Part shown: one piece after another, positions 25,175 to 34,124 of the stretch
Layout of the letters: each line of letters opens with the position of its first letter
Numbering within the stretch: the stretch's first letter is position 1
NCBI RefSeq assembly: GCF_947499845.1
Contig: NZ_CANMPM010000014.1
Span: forward strand, 1 to 64,000
Source: an uncultured Pseudokineococcus sp.
GTDB lineage: Bacteria > Actinomycetota > Actinomycetes > Actinomycetales > Quadrisphaeraceae
Reading direction: 5' to 3'
Length of the DNA stretch: 64,000 nucleotides
The notes under the pieces: generated by a model
What the model saw: only the letters and a program-made list of their open reading frames with translations
Told to the model about the DNA's origin: nothing
Databases searched by the model: none
Translations under genes and position numbers: made by a program

Positions 25175-27442
25175 TCAGCCGGTGACGAGCACCCGCACGT
25201 CCCACGGGCCGAGCTCGAGCGCGGCGCCCTCGGCGAGCGCCTGGCCGCCGAGCACGTCGGTCGCGGCCGCGGGCAGGTGCGCGCGCGCCGAGTCCCACGA
25301 CCAGTTGTGGACGACGTGCACCCGCCGCCCGTCGGCGGCGGTGGCGCCCATGACCGTCACCGACGGCCCGCCGCCCCAGCGCCGGTCCTCCCGCGGCGCG
25401 GCGCCGTCGAGGCCGGCGCACCAGTCGAGCAGCGCCGCGCCGGTGGCGGCGTCGGGCACGGTGCCGACCGTCGTCACCCGCCCGGCGCCGTGCCGGTGGG
25501 TCACCACCGCGGGCCACCGGCCGAGCTGCGGGTGCTCGTAGCGCGCGAGCACCTCAGCACCCTCGACCACCAGCGCGTCGGCCCACGTCGTCGCCGCCGC
25601 GTCGGCGGGCCAGAGCGCGGGCGGCTCGCCGTCCGCCCAGCGCACGGGGACGGGCTCCCCGAGGTTGGTGGACTCCTGGTACGAGGTGCCCGCCGCGCCG
25701 ACGAGACGGCTGGGCTTGACCTCGCGGCGCGCCCGCGCCAGCGGGTCGGCGTACCCCGTGCGCGGGCCCAGCACGAGGTGGCCGCCCGCCGCGGCGTAGG
25801 CCGCGAGCCAGTCCAGCAGCGCGTCCTCGGCCACGTAGAGCCCCGCGACGACGAGCACCGGCAGCTCGGCGACGACGTCCCCCGGCTCCCGCACCACGGC
25901 GCCGGCCTGCACGAGCTGCCGGTCGTGGACGACGCGCACGCCGAGACCGGCGTCGAACGCCGCACGGGACCACGGCCCGGTGAGCCGCTCGTAGGCGGTC
26001 TCGTCGGGCGGCGAGTGCCCGGCGCCGCGCGGGCCGTCGTGGGGCTGGAAGGCCAGGCCCCACTTCGACGGCACGGAGAAGAGGAGGCCGACCTGCGCGT
26101 CGGGCCGCAAGCCCGCCACGAGGGAGCCCGCCGTCCCGAGCTCGGCGCCGAGCTGCGCGAGCTGCTCGTAGACCCGCCCCGGCCGCTGGTCGTGGGGCAG
26201 CACGCCGCCCCAGTACGTCTCGGTGCCGGCGTGCAGCGTGTGCCAGTGCCAGTACTCGACCATCCGCGCGCCGCGGGCGACCATCGCCCACGCCACCTGG
26301 CGCCACTGCCCGTCCCACGCCGGGAAGTTCGTCGACGACCCGCCGATGGGCCCGGCGTTGGTCTCCGTGACGAGGAAGGGCGCCTGCTTCGAGGCCCACA
26401 TCCGGTCGGCGCTGTGCACCACCGACCACGTGCCCGCCGTCGTCCAGCCCTGCGGCACCGGGTGGGCGGGCGCCGGGACGGCGAGGGCGTCCTGCATCGC
26501 GTAGTAGGGGTTGCCGGCGGCGACGTCGAGGGCGCGGTCGACCTCGTACTCGTCGACGGCGGGGCGCGTGTAGGACACGCACGTCGTCACCCACTGGTCG
26601 GGCCGGGCGATCTCGCGCACGAGCCCCGCCTGCCACGCGATGAAGTCGGTGGTCAGGCGGGCCTGGTGCGCGCGCCACGCCTGGTCGTACTGCGGCTGCG
26701 CGTTGCCCCGCGGCTCCCACAGGTCCGCCCACGTCGAGAGCCGGTGCGACCAGTACGTGAGGCCCCACGCGTCGTTGAGCGCCTCGACGGTGCCGTACGT
26801 GCGGCGCAGCTCGTCGACGAAGCCCTGCACCACCGAGCGGTTGGAGAAGAGGTGCAGCCCGGGCTCGTTGTCGACCTGGAAGCCCACGACGGCCGGGTGC
26901 GCCGCGTACCGGCCGACCACCGCGCGGATGACCCGCTCGGCGTGGAAGAGGAAGGCCGGGTGGGTGTAGTCGACCTCCTGGCGCGCGCCCCACGCCCGCG
27001 GGTGGCCCGTCTCGTCGACCGCTGCGACCTCGGGGTGCTTGCGCACGAGCCACATCGGGACGGCGTACGTCGGCGTGCCGAGGACGACGGAGATGCCGCG
27101 CTCGTGGGCGCCGTCCAGGGCCTCCTCGAGCCAGTCGAGGTCGAAGACGCCGTCCTCGGGCTCCCACGTCGACCACACCGACTCCCCCACCCGCACCACG
27201 GTGAAGCCCGCCTCGACCATGAGGTCGAGGTCGGTCTTCACGCGCGGCTCGGGCGTGTACTCCGGGTAGTAGGCAGCGCCGAAGAGGACGCGGTCGGGCA
27301 GGGGCAGCGCCCCCGCCGGCCGCTCCGGCGGCGCCGGCGGCGCACCGGGCGGGCGCGTCAGCGGGGCGTCGCCCCAGCTGCGCCCGACGTCGTCGGGCGG
27401 CGCGCTCCCCTCTCCTCGGCCCTCTGCTGCAGCGGGACTCAT
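25175..27442 (-). CDS. GH42 beta-galactosidase
   Basis: A 755-residue cytoplasmic glycosidase. After a Pro-rich N-terminus the barrel starts VLFGAAYYPEYTPE. The acid/base is Glu193 (QVDNEPGLH) and the nucleophile Glu360 (FLVTETNAGP). The trimerisation domain (about 420-640; LLFSVPSKWGLAFQ) and the C-terminal beta domain ending GPWDVRVLVTG follow. No signal peptide, so the substrate must be imported by the coupled transporter. ATG at 27442 overlaps the permease stop as ATGA. The family removes beta-galactosyl (sometimes alpha-arabinosyl) ends from oligosaccharides, fitting a hemicellulose or galactan role. Confidence 0.93.
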   Translation of the reverse strand: MSPAAAEGRGEGSAPPDDVGRSWGDAPLTRPPGAPPAPPERPAGALPLPDRVLFGAAYYPEYTPEPRVKTDLDLMVEAGFTVVRVGESVWSTWEPEDGVFDLDWLEEALDGAHERGISVVLGTPTYAVPMWLVRKHPEVAAVDETGHPRAWGARQEVDYTHPAFLFHAERVIRAVVGRYAAHPAVVGFQVDNEPGLHLFSNRSVVQGFVDELRRTYGTVEALNDAWGLTYWSHRLSTWADLWEPRGNAQPQYDQAWRAHQARLTTDFIAWQAGLVREIARPDQWVTTCVSYTRPAVDEYEVDRALDVAAGNPYYAMQDALAVPAPAHPVPQGWTTAGTWSVVHSADRMWASKQAPFLVTETNAGPIGGSSTNFPAWDGQWRQVAWAMVARGARMVEYWHWHTLHAGTETYWGGVLPHDQRPGRVYEQLAQLGAELGTAGSLVAGLRPDAQVGLLFSVPSKWGLAFQPHDGPRGAGHSPPDETAYERLTGPWSRAAFDAGLGVRVVHDRQLVQAGAVVREPGDVVAELPVLVVAGLYVAEDALLDWLAAYAAAGGHLVLGPRTGYADPLARARREVKPSRLVGAAGTSYQESTNLGEPVPVRWADGEPPALWPADAAATTWADALVVEGAEVLARYEHPQLGRWPAVVTHRHGAGRVTTVGTVPDAATGAALLDWCAGLDGAAPREDRRWGGGPSVTVMGATAADGRRVHVVHNWSWDSARAHLPAAATDVLGGQALAEGAALELGPWDVRVLVTG

Positions 27443-28353
27443 CCCTTGACACCTCCGGTGGCGAGCCCCGCCTGCCAGTACTTCTGGAGGTAGAGGAACG
27501 CGATGACGAGCGGCACGATCGAGACGAGCGAGCCGGTGATGACGCTCGAGAACAGGGCCTGCGCCCCCGAGCCGCCCGCGGCCGTCGACTGCCACTGGGC
27601 GAGCCCGACGGTGAGCGGGAACTTGCTGGGCGTGCTCAGCATGATCAGCGGCAGGAAGTAGTTGTTCCACGTCGCGACGAGCTGGAAGAGCAGCACGGTG
27701 ATGAAGCCCGGGGCGAGCAGCCGCAGCGCCACGGTGAAGAAGATGCGCATCTCCCCCGCGCCGTCCACGCGCGCCGCCTCCATGAGCTCGGTCGGCACGG
27801 CGTCCGCCGCGTAGACCCGCATGAGGTAGACGCCGAAGGGGCTGACGAGGCTGGGGAGGATGACGGCCCACCGCGTGTTCGTGAGGTCGACCTCGGCGAA
27901 CAGCAGGTACGTGGGGATCGCCAGCGCCGTCGTCGGCACCATGATCGCGCCGAGCACGACCGAGAAGAGCAGGGTGCCCGCCGGGAACGCGTACTTGGCG
28001 AAGGCGTACCCCGCGGCCGTCGCGAGGAAGGCCGCGCCGACGCCGGCCACGCCGGCGTACAGCGCCGTGTTGCCCATCCACGACCAGAACACGCCGCCCT
28101 GCGCGGTGAAGACGTCGCGGAGGTTGTCCACGAGGTTCAAGTCCGCGAACCACAGCCCGAAGGAGGAGAAGAGGTCCGCGTTGTCCTTCGTCGACGCGAC
28201 CACCAACCAGTACAGCGGCAGGAGGAAGTACGGCAGCGTCAGCAGGACGAGCACGGTGAGCAGCGGGCTCTTGCGCCCGGTCGAGCCCTTGGGCCGCGGC
28301 CGCGGCTGCGGCTCGACCTCCTCGACGGTGGGCGCCGGCGTCGTCGCGGTCAT
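27439..28353 (-). CDS. Carbohydrate ABC transporter permease (MalG type)
   Basis: A 304-residue inner-membrane subunit with six hydrophobic segments and the EAA loop ELMEAARVDGAGEMRIFFTV that contacts the ATPase. Typical MalG features are LPLYWLVVASTK near the N-terminus and WNNYFLPLIMLS. It overlaps both neighbours as ATGA, lying between the MalF-type subunit and the GH42 gene. The ATPase (MsiK-type) is not encoded here, which is usual for actinobacterial sugar systems sharing one ATPase. Confidence 0.94.
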   Translation of the reverse strand: MTATTPAPTVEEVEPQPRPRPKGSTGRKSPLLTVLVLLTLPYFLLPLYWLVVASTKDNADLFSSFGLWFADLNLVDNLRDVFTAQGGVFWSWMGNTALYAGVAGVGAAFLATAAGYAFAKYAFPAGTLLFSVVLGAIMVPTTALAIPTYLLFAEVDLTNTRWAVILPSLVSPFGVYLMRVYAADAVPTELMEAARVDGAGEMRIFFTVALRLLAPGFITVLLFQLVATWNNYFLPLIMLSTPSKFPLTVGLAQWQSTAAGGSGAQALFSSVITGSLVSIVPLVIAFLYLQKYWQAGLATGGVKG

Positions 28354-29306
28354 GAGCGGGCCCTCCGCTGGCTCGTGAGCTGGACGACGTAGGAGACGAC
28401 CGCGATGCCCGCCGCGAGGAGGAAGGCGACGGCCGCCGCGTAGTTGAGGTCCTGGCTCGTGAAGGCGAGGTTGTAGGCGTAGAGGTTCGGCGTGTAGGCG
28501 CTGTCGATGACGTTGGGCGCCAGCGTCTGGAGGAGGTTCGGCTCGTTGAACAGCTGGTAGGAGCCGATGACCGAGAAGATGACGGTGAGCAGGATCGCCG
28601 AGCGGATGGCCGGGATCTTGATCGACCAGGCGATGCGCAGCTCGCCGGCGCCGTCCATGCGCGCCGCCTCGTAGAGGTCAGCGGGCACCGCGCGCAGCGC
28701 GGCGAACATGATGATCATGTTGTAGCCGATGAACTCCCACGTGAGGATGTTCATCAGCGAGCCGAGCATCCAGCTCGAGGACAGGAACGGCGGCGCGGGC
28801 AGCTGCAGGCCCTCCGCGATCTGGGTGAAGGGGCCGAAGTCCGGGCCGTAGAGGTAGCCCCACATGAGCGTCGCGACGACGCTGGGCACGGCGTACGGCA
28901 GGAAGATCGACAGGCGCACGAACCGCTGCGCGTAGAGCCGGCCGGAGTCGAGGGCCAGGGCGAAGAGCAGGGCGAGGCCCAGCATGATCGGCACCTGGAT
29001 GACGAGGAACAGGGTCACCCGCAGGACGCCCTCGCCGAAGGCCGAGTCGCCGAGCGCGCGGGCGTAGTTGGCGAGGCCGACGAAGCTCCGGCCGCCGACG
29101 AGCTGCTCGCGGAAGAGCGAGAGGTAGGCCGCGTAGACGAGAGGCACGACGAGCATCGCCGCGAAGACGACCATGAACGGCGCGACGAGCAGGTACGCCG
29201 CGCGGTGCTGGCGGCGGACGGCGGGGCTGTGCCCGCGGCGGCGGGGGCCGGCCCGGCCGGGGGCGGTGGCGCCCCCGGCCGGGCCGGTCGTGGTGGGGGC
29301 CGTCAC
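28350..29306 (-). CDS. Carbohydrate ABC transporter permease (MalF type)
   Basis: A 318-residue membrane subunit. The cytoplasmic N-terminal 35 residues are basic, followed by six membrane segments. The EAA loop is DLYEAARMDGAGELRIAWSI, and the end YNLAFTSQDLNYAAAVAFLL is typical of UgpA/LacF-like proteins. GTG at 29306 overlaps the binding-protein stop as GTGA. It pairs with the MalG-type permease to import the oligosaccharide captured by the 29303-30691 lipoprotein. Confidence 0.94.
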   Translation of the reverse strand: MTAPTTTGPAGGATAPGRAGPRRRGHSPAVRRQHRAAYLLVAPFMVVFAAMLVVPLVYAAYLSLFREQLVGGRSFVGLANYARALGDSAFGEGVLRVTLFLVIQVPIMLGLALLFALALDSGRLYAQRFVRLSIFLPYAVPSVVATLMWGYLYGPDFGPFTQIAEGLQLPAPPFLSSSWMLGSLMNILTWEFIGYNMIIMFAALRAVPADLYEAARMDGAGELRIAWSIKIPAIRSAILLTVIFSVIGSYQLFNEPNLLQTLAPNVIDSAYTPNLYAYNLAFTSQDLNYAAAVAFLLAAGIAVVSYVVQLTSQRRARS

Positions 29307-30691
29307 TGGACCGTGAAGCCCTGCTGCTCGGCGTAGGAGGTGATGTCGTCCTCCCACGCGGCGAGGCCGGCCTCCATGTCGCCGCCCTCGGCGATCGCCG
29401 TGCCGAGGGTGTCGTTGAAGGAGTTGTAGACGTAGTCCATGAAGGGCAGCCAGCCGAAGTCGGTGTCGACCTCCGTGGTGAGCTCGCTGTAGAGCTGGTT
29501 CACCTGCTGGCCGCCGAAGAACTCCGGCGCCGCGTCCAGGAACTCCTCGTTCTCGAGCACGACGTCGTGCGGCACGAAGAGGAACTGGTCGAGCGCCATC
29601 GTCAGCGCCGGCTCCGGGTCGGTGTTGAACCACTTGGCGAGCTGGGCCGCGGCGATGGGGTTCTCCGTCGAGGACAGGACGGCGTCGGTCGAGCCGCCCC
29701 AGTTGCCGGTGGCGGTGTCGCCCTCCTCCCACGCCGGGAGCGGCGAGGCGCGCCACAGGCCCGAGGTGTTGCCGGCCGTGCCCTGGAGGAAGACCGGGCC
29801 CCAGGCCGCCGTCTGCCAGGAGGCGTACTTGCCGTTGGCGAGCCCCTGGTACCACTGGTCGTTGAAGTCGGCGTCGGTCGAGACGAGGTCCTCGTCGATG
29901 AGGCCCTGCCAGTAGTCGACGACCTCGGTGACCTCCGGGGTGTCGAGGTCGATCGTGACGGTCTGGTCGCCGTCGAAGCCGAACGGCTTGGCGCCGTTCT
30001 GCCAGAGCAGGCCCACGAACTGGCCCGGGTCGTTGCCCGGCATGTTCGTCAGGTAGGTGCCCGGCACGGCCTCCTTCATCGTGCGCGCCGCCTCCTCGAA
30101 CTCCGCCCACGTGGTGGGGGCCTCGATGCCGGCCTGGTCGAGGAGGTCCTGGCGGTACAGCGAGCCCATCGGGCCGATGTCCTGCGGGATGCCGTAGACG
30201 GCGTCGCCCTCGGTGATCTGCTCCCACACCCACTCGGGGTAGGAGTCCTGGAGCTCGGAGGCGCCGTAGGGGCCCAGGTCGAGCAGGTCGCCGCCGAGGG
30301 TGAAGGACGGCAGGTACTGGTACTCGATCTGCACGACGTCGGGGGCGCCCTCGCCGGCCCGGATCGCCGTGCGCAGCTTCGTGTACTGGTCGAGGCCCTG
30401 GCCGGCGTTGACGAGGTTCACCGAGATCTCGGGGAAGGCCGCCTCGAACTGGTCGACCTCCTTCTGCGCGTCGGGCAGCCAGGTCCAGAACGTCAGCTCG
30501 GTCGGCGTCGACATCGCCTCGTCGATCTGCTCCTGGGTCACGGGCTCGACGTCCGAGCCGGCGTCGCCGCCACCACCGCCGCCGTCGCCCCCACCGCCGC
30601 AGGCGGACAGGACGAGGGCGGTCCCGGCGAGCGCCGCGGCGAGCGCGCGGCCGCGGGAGCGGGAGCGGAGGGGGGTGCGGGGTGCGGTCAT
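29303..30691 (-). CDS. Extracellular sugar-binding lipoprotein of ABC transporter
   Basis: A 462-residue solute-binding protein. It has a basic n-region, hydrophobic core and lipobox LSAC, so Cys at about residue 31 is lipidated; a Gly-rich linker follows. The mature part shows the family-1 binding fold (ELTFWTWLPDAQKEVDQFEA, then YGIPQDIGPMGSLYRQDLLD). ATG at 30691 follows AAGGAG by about 9 nt. The partner permeases and GH42 downstream suggest galacto- or xylo-oligosaccharides as ligand; the exact sugar is an inference. Confidence 0.94.
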   Translation of the reverse strand: MTAPRTPLRSRSRGRALAAALAGTALVLSACGGGGDGGGGGGDAGSDVEPVTQEQIDEAMSTPTELTFWTWLPDAQKEVDQFEAAFPEISVNLVNAGQGLDQYTKLRTAIRAGEGAPDVVQIEYQYLPSFTLGGDLLDLGPYGASELQDSYPEWVWEQITEGDAVYGIPQDIGPMGSLYRQDLLDQAGIEAPTTWAEFEEAARTMKEAVPGTYLTNMPGNDPGQFVGLLWQNGAKPFGFDGDQTVTIDLDTPEVTEVVDYWQGLIDEDLVSTDADFNDQWYQGLANGKYASWQTAAWGPVFLQGTAGNTSGLWRASPLPAWEEGDTATGNWGGSTDAVLSSTENPIAAAQLAKWFNTDPEPALTMALDQFLFVPHDVVLENEEFLDAAPEFFGGQQVNQLYSELTTEVDTDFGWLPFMDYVYNSFNDTLGTAIAEGGDMEAGLAAWEDDITSYAEQQGFTVQ

Positions 30692-30771
30692 GGTCGGGCG
30701 ACTCCTTCGTCGTCGTGCTGCGGTCGTGCGGTCGTGCGGTCGTGCGGCCCGGCGCTGCCGGGCCCGGCTCG

Positions 30772-31896
30772 TCACGTCGGCGGGCGACCACCTCCGGCGG
30801 CGCGGGGGGCCGGGCCCGTGCTGCTGCGGACCCGGAGCTCCACCGGGACGACGTCGAGGCGCGGCTCGTCGCCGCCTCCCGCCGGCGCCTGGCCCTCGAC
30901 GAGCTCGACGAGGCTCGCCACGGCCCGCTCGCCGACGAGGGCGAGGTCCTGGCGCACCGTCGTCAGCGGCACGGGCAGGTACTCCGACTCCGGCACGTCG
31001 TCGAAGCCGACGAGCGAGACGTCGTCCGGCACGGAGAGCCCCGCCTCGGCGAGAGCGCGCATCGCCCCCACGGCCATGTGGTCGTTGGCGGCGACGAGGG
31101 CGGTCACCCGCCCGGCCGGCTCGCGGGCGAGGAGGTCGCGCGTCGCCTCGTACCCCGAGCGGGCGCTCCAGTCGCCGCGCACCGGCTCCACGACGGGCAG
31201 GCCGCGGGCCTCGAGGGCCGCACGCCAGGTGCGCTCGCGCACCAGCGCGCTGCGCCACGTGGCCGGCCCGGCCAGGTGCCCGATGCACCGGTGCCCGAGG
31301 GCGACGAGGTGCTCGACCGCCTCCTCGACCCCGCCCACCTGGTCGGCGTCGACCGTCCAGGTGCGCTGGCCCTCGTGCGCGGAGCGGGCCGCGGCGACGA
31401 CGGGCGTGCCGGCGAGCGGGCCGCGCAGGGCGCGGGTGTCGAAGTACGGCTCGACGAGGACGACGCCCTCGGCGCCGAGCTCGAGCGCCCGCTCGACGCC
31501 GCGGAGCACCTCGTCGGCCTCCCCGGTCGCGGTCGAGACGACGACGACGCCGTAGCCGCTCGCCTGCGCCGCCCGCTCGAGGCCCATGACGTGCTGGGAG
31601 ACCCCGTAGAGGGCCGACCGGAGGCCCACGACGCCGATGACGTGCGTGCGGCCGCGGACGAGGGCGCGGGCGGCGGCGTTGCGGCGGTAGCCGAGCTCGT
31701 CGACGGCGCGGCGGACCCTCTCCCGCACCTCGGGGCGCACGTGCGCCGAGCCGTTGAGCACGCGCGAGACCGTCTTCTGGCTCACGCCCGCGACGCGCGC
31801 GACGTCAGTCATGACGACCACGGGGGCGCGTCGCTCGCCGGAGGGCGGGTCGTCGACCACCGCGGGAGCCGGGGCTCCGGGGTCGGTCGTCGTCAT
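30772..31896 (-). CDS. LacI family transcriptional regulator
   Basis: A 374-residue repressor. The helix-turn-helix is MTDVARVAGVSQKTVSRVLN (about residues 29-48), with hinge RRNAAARALVRGRT. The periplasmic-binding-like ligand domain (about 90-355) includes HVIGVVGLRSALYGVSQHVM and VSLVGFDDVPESEYLPVPLT. ATG at 31896 follows GAGGCGG by 5 nt; a second ATG right at the HTH is also in frame. It precedes the transporter genes by 80 bp on the same strand, so probably is the first gene of the operon and autoregulated through the operators at 31911-31970. Confidence 0.92.
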   Translation of the reverse strand: MTTTDPGAPAPAVVDDPPSGERRAPVVVMTDVARVAGVSQKTVSRVLNGSAHVRPEVRERVRRAVDELGYRRNAAARALVRGRTHVIGVVGLRSALYGVSQHVMGLERAAQASGYGVVVVSTATGEADEVLRGVERALELGAEGVVLVEPYFDTRALRGPLAGTPVVAAARSAHEGQRTWTVDADQVGGVEEAVEHLVALGHRCIGHLAGPATWRSALVRERTWRAALEARGLPVVEPVRGDWSARSGYEATRDLLAREPAGRVTALVAANDHMAVGAMRALAEAGLSVPDDVSLVGFDDVPESEYLPVPLTTVRQDLALVGERAVASLVELVEGQAPAGGGDEPRLDVVPVELRVRSSTGPAPRAAGGGRPPT

Positions 31897-31910
31897 CGTG
31901 CCGCCTCGGG

Positions 31911-31971
31911 TTGACTGCGCTGTCAGGGCCGTGCGCGGACGACGGTAAGGAGGTGCTGACTGCGTAGTCAA
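31911..31971 (-). promoter_or_regulatory. LacI-gene promoter bracketed by two operator copies
   Basis: TGACTGCGCTGTCA (31912-31925) and TGACTGCGTAGTCA (31957-31970) share 12 of 14 bases and have the central CG of LacI sites. On the leftward strand, -35 TTGACT (31966-31971), an 18-bp spacer and -10 TACCGT (31942-31947) form a good promoter. One operator covers the -35 box, and the other lies about 10-25 bp past the expected start of transcription. Confidence 0.75.
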
Positions 31972-32107
31972 CGGGTGGGTGCGTCACACTCCGGTCACGG
32001 CTGCCGAGGGCCCGGAGCGCACCGGGGCGCATCGGAGGCAGACCGGGACGGAACCGGCCCGGGGGCCCGGGCGACCGAGGGTCGGAGCCCTCCTCGCGCC
32101 CGAGGAC

Positions 32108-33163
32108 TCAGGCCCCCCGGCGTCCCTCCCGCACGGCGAGGGGCCGGGAGGCGCGGCGCACGCGCTCCTCCCACCACGGCGTGGTCACGAAGCCGCGCTT
32201 GGCGACGAGGACCTCCATGGCGGCCGCCCACCCGAGCACCCCGGGCAGCGGGGCCAGCACCTGCGTCGTGAAGGAGAAGAGGTCCTCGGTCGACTCGGCG
32301 ATGACCTCGCACAGCAGCGAGCTGCCGTCGAGGGTCGCGGCCAGGTAGCGGACCGACCGGTAGGAGGCGAGGGCCGCGGCCACCTCGCCGAGCCGGGAGG
32401 GCGTGACGCTGATGCGCAGGAGCGTCTCCGACTCCAGCCCCAGCGCCGCGGCCGGGACGAGGGTGACGACGGCGACGCACCCGCCGAGCTGCAGGCGCTC
32501 GAGCCGGCGGCGCACCGTCGACTCGTTGAGGCCGAGCTCCTGGGCGAGCGCCCGGAAGCTCGCCCGCCCGTCCTCGCGCAGCAGCGCGAGCATGGCGCGG
32601 TCGGTGTCGTCGAAGTGGGCCGGCTGGCAGTACGGGTGCGTCGCGGCGCTGGCGGCGTCGCCCTCGCCGAGGAGCTGGCGCGACCAGTCGTGGGCCACCT
32701 TGTAGACGTGCAGCAGGAGGTCGCTGCGGCACCGCTCGACCCCCTCCAGGCGCTGGACGGCGTCGACGAGGTGCTCGAAGAGGGAGGCGCCCCGCGGGAT
32801 GACGCACTCGGCGACGATGTCGTCCTCGCCCGTGACGAGCGCGAGGAAGCGCACCTCGGGCATCGCGGCGAGCTCCTCCATCGCCCGCACCTGCCGCCCC
32901 GGGCGGCACGTCACCCGGAGCACGAAGGACTCCGACGGGCCGTCCGCCCCCACCTCGGGCATGACGGCGACGCGGATGGCCCCGTCGGCGAAGAGGCGCT
33001 CCGCCCGCCGCGCCACCGTCGGCACGGACGTCCCGCACCGCTCGGCGACGGCCGTCCAGCTCGCCCGGCCGTCCAGCTGCAGGGCGCTGACGATGCGCCG
33101 GTCCAGCCCGTCGAGCGGCCGGACCTCGGCGGGCCCTCCGGCGGCCGGGTCCAGGCCCGTCAC
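32108..33163 (-). CDS. Double-domain Lrp/AsnC family regulator
   Basis: A 351-residue protein made of two tandem Lrp/AsnC units. Unit 1 (about 20-165) has LDGLDRRIVSALQLDGRASW and a ligand domain; unit 2 (about 185-340) has FDDTDRAMLALLREDGRASF, LGLNESTVRRRLERLQ and a second ligand domain. Fused doublets are common in actinobacteria. GTG at 33163 is chosen (GGGGACGGGGACC upstream); GTG at 33223 would add 20 Gly/Ala-rich residues and abut the hydrolase stop. Lying at the end of the peptide operon, it probably senses an amino acid or peptide released by it. Confidence 0.88.
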   Translation of the reverse strand: MTGLDPAAGGPAEVRPLDGLDRRIVSALQLDGRASWTAVAERCGTSVPTVARRAERLFADGAIRVAVMPEVGADGPSESFVLRVTCRPGRQVRAMEELAAMPEVRFLALVTGEDDIVAECVIPRGASLFEHLVDAVQRLEGVERCRSDLLLHVYKVAHDWSRQLLGEGDAASAATHPYCQPAHFDDTDRAMLALLREDGRASFRALAQELGLNESTVRRRLERLQLGGCVAVVTLVPAAALGLESETLLRISVTPSRLGEVAAALASYRSVRYLAATLDGSSLLCEVIAESTEDLFSFTTQVLAPLPGVLGWAAAMEVLVAKRGFVTTPWWEERVRRASRPLAVREGRRGA

Positions 33164-33224
33164 GGTCCCCGTCCCCGCGCCCGCCCCGGGTGCCCCCCCG
33201 CCGCTCCCCCCGTGCACGCCCACC

Positions 33225-34085
33225 TCAGCCGCGGCCCGCGGGCGCGCCGGCGCCGACGACCTCGTCGAGGAAGCCGCGGACGCACGCCGTCCACGCCTCC
33301 GCCTCCTCCACCTGCGGGCTGTGCCCGGACTCCTCGAAGACCACGAGACGAGCATGCGGGACGAGCCGGGCGATCGTCTCGCTGCACGCGACCGGGGTGA
33401 TCCAGTCGTCGCGCCCCACCGTCACGAGCACGGGGCAGGTGATGGAGGGCAGCCGGTCCTTGAGGTCGTAGCGCGGCATGTTCTCCGTGAAGGCCCAGTT
33501 GTGGGTCTCGTAGCGGTAGTGGGTCGCCTCGACCTTCTCCTCGACCTTCGCGGGGTCGTAGACGTGGTCGTAGAGCGGCAGGATCTCGCGCCAGCAGTCC
33601 TTGAGGTCGTCGTCGTCGCGCGTGCGCCCGTCCATGATCCGGCCGAACTTCTCGAGGTCGAGGTCGACCCGCTGGGTCGCCAGCGCGTTGGCGCGCGCCA
33701 TGTCCTCGTTCGCGTTGTCCGGCGAGGTGTCCCGCAGCACGAGGGCGAGGACGCGGTCGGGGTGGCGCACGGCGTACTCCATGGCCATGAAGCCCCCGTA
33801 GGAGCCGCCCGCGAGCACGACGCGCTCGGCGCCGACCCACTCCCGCAGCCCCTCGACGTCGGCCGCCCACTGCTCGTGCGTGAAGGGGCCCTTCCCCTCG
33901 CTGACGCCCGAACCGCGGGCGTCGTAGACGAGGACGCGGTAGGAGTCGGCCAGGCGGCCGAAGCTGGCCCGGGGCTCGGCCCGCGAGCCGAGGCCCGGGG
34001 CGCCGTGGCAGGCGATGACCACCGGGGCGCCCTCGGGGCCGAGCAGCTCGACCTCGAGCTCGTTGTCGTTGACGGTGACGCGCAC
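33225..34085 (-). CDS. Alpha/beta hydrolase, prolyl-iminopeptidase-like
   Basis: A 286-residue hydrolase. The oxyanion region is CHGAPGLGS and the nucleophile elbow GGSYGGFMAMEYA. Asp is in TVGRDDWITPVAC and His in EESGHSPQVEEAE. A helical lid with DNANEDMARANALATQRVDL fits the proline iminopeptidase/tricorn-factor family, which removes N-terminal proline or similar residues from peptides. GTG at 34085 has AAGGAGA 5 nt upstream. Gene order with M24 and M19 enzymes and a Dpp transporter supports a peptide substrate. Confidence 0.88.
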   Translation of the reverse strand: MRVTVNDNELEVELLGPEGAPVVIACHGAPGLGSRAEPRASFGRLADSYRVLVYDARGSGVSEGKGPFTHEQWAADVEGLREWVGAERVVLAGGSYGGFMAMEYAVRHPDRVLALVLRDTSPDNANEDMARANALATQRVDLDLEKFGRIMDGRTRDDDDLKDCWREILPLYDHVYDPAKVEEKVEATHYRYETHNWAFTENMPRYDLKDRLPSITCPVLVTVGRDDWITPVACSETIARLVPHARLVVFEESGHSPQVEEAEAWTACVRGFLDEVVGAGAPAGRG

Positions 34086-34124
34086 GCTGTCTCCTTCGGT
34101 GGTGGCCGGCGGGCGGCCGGGACG

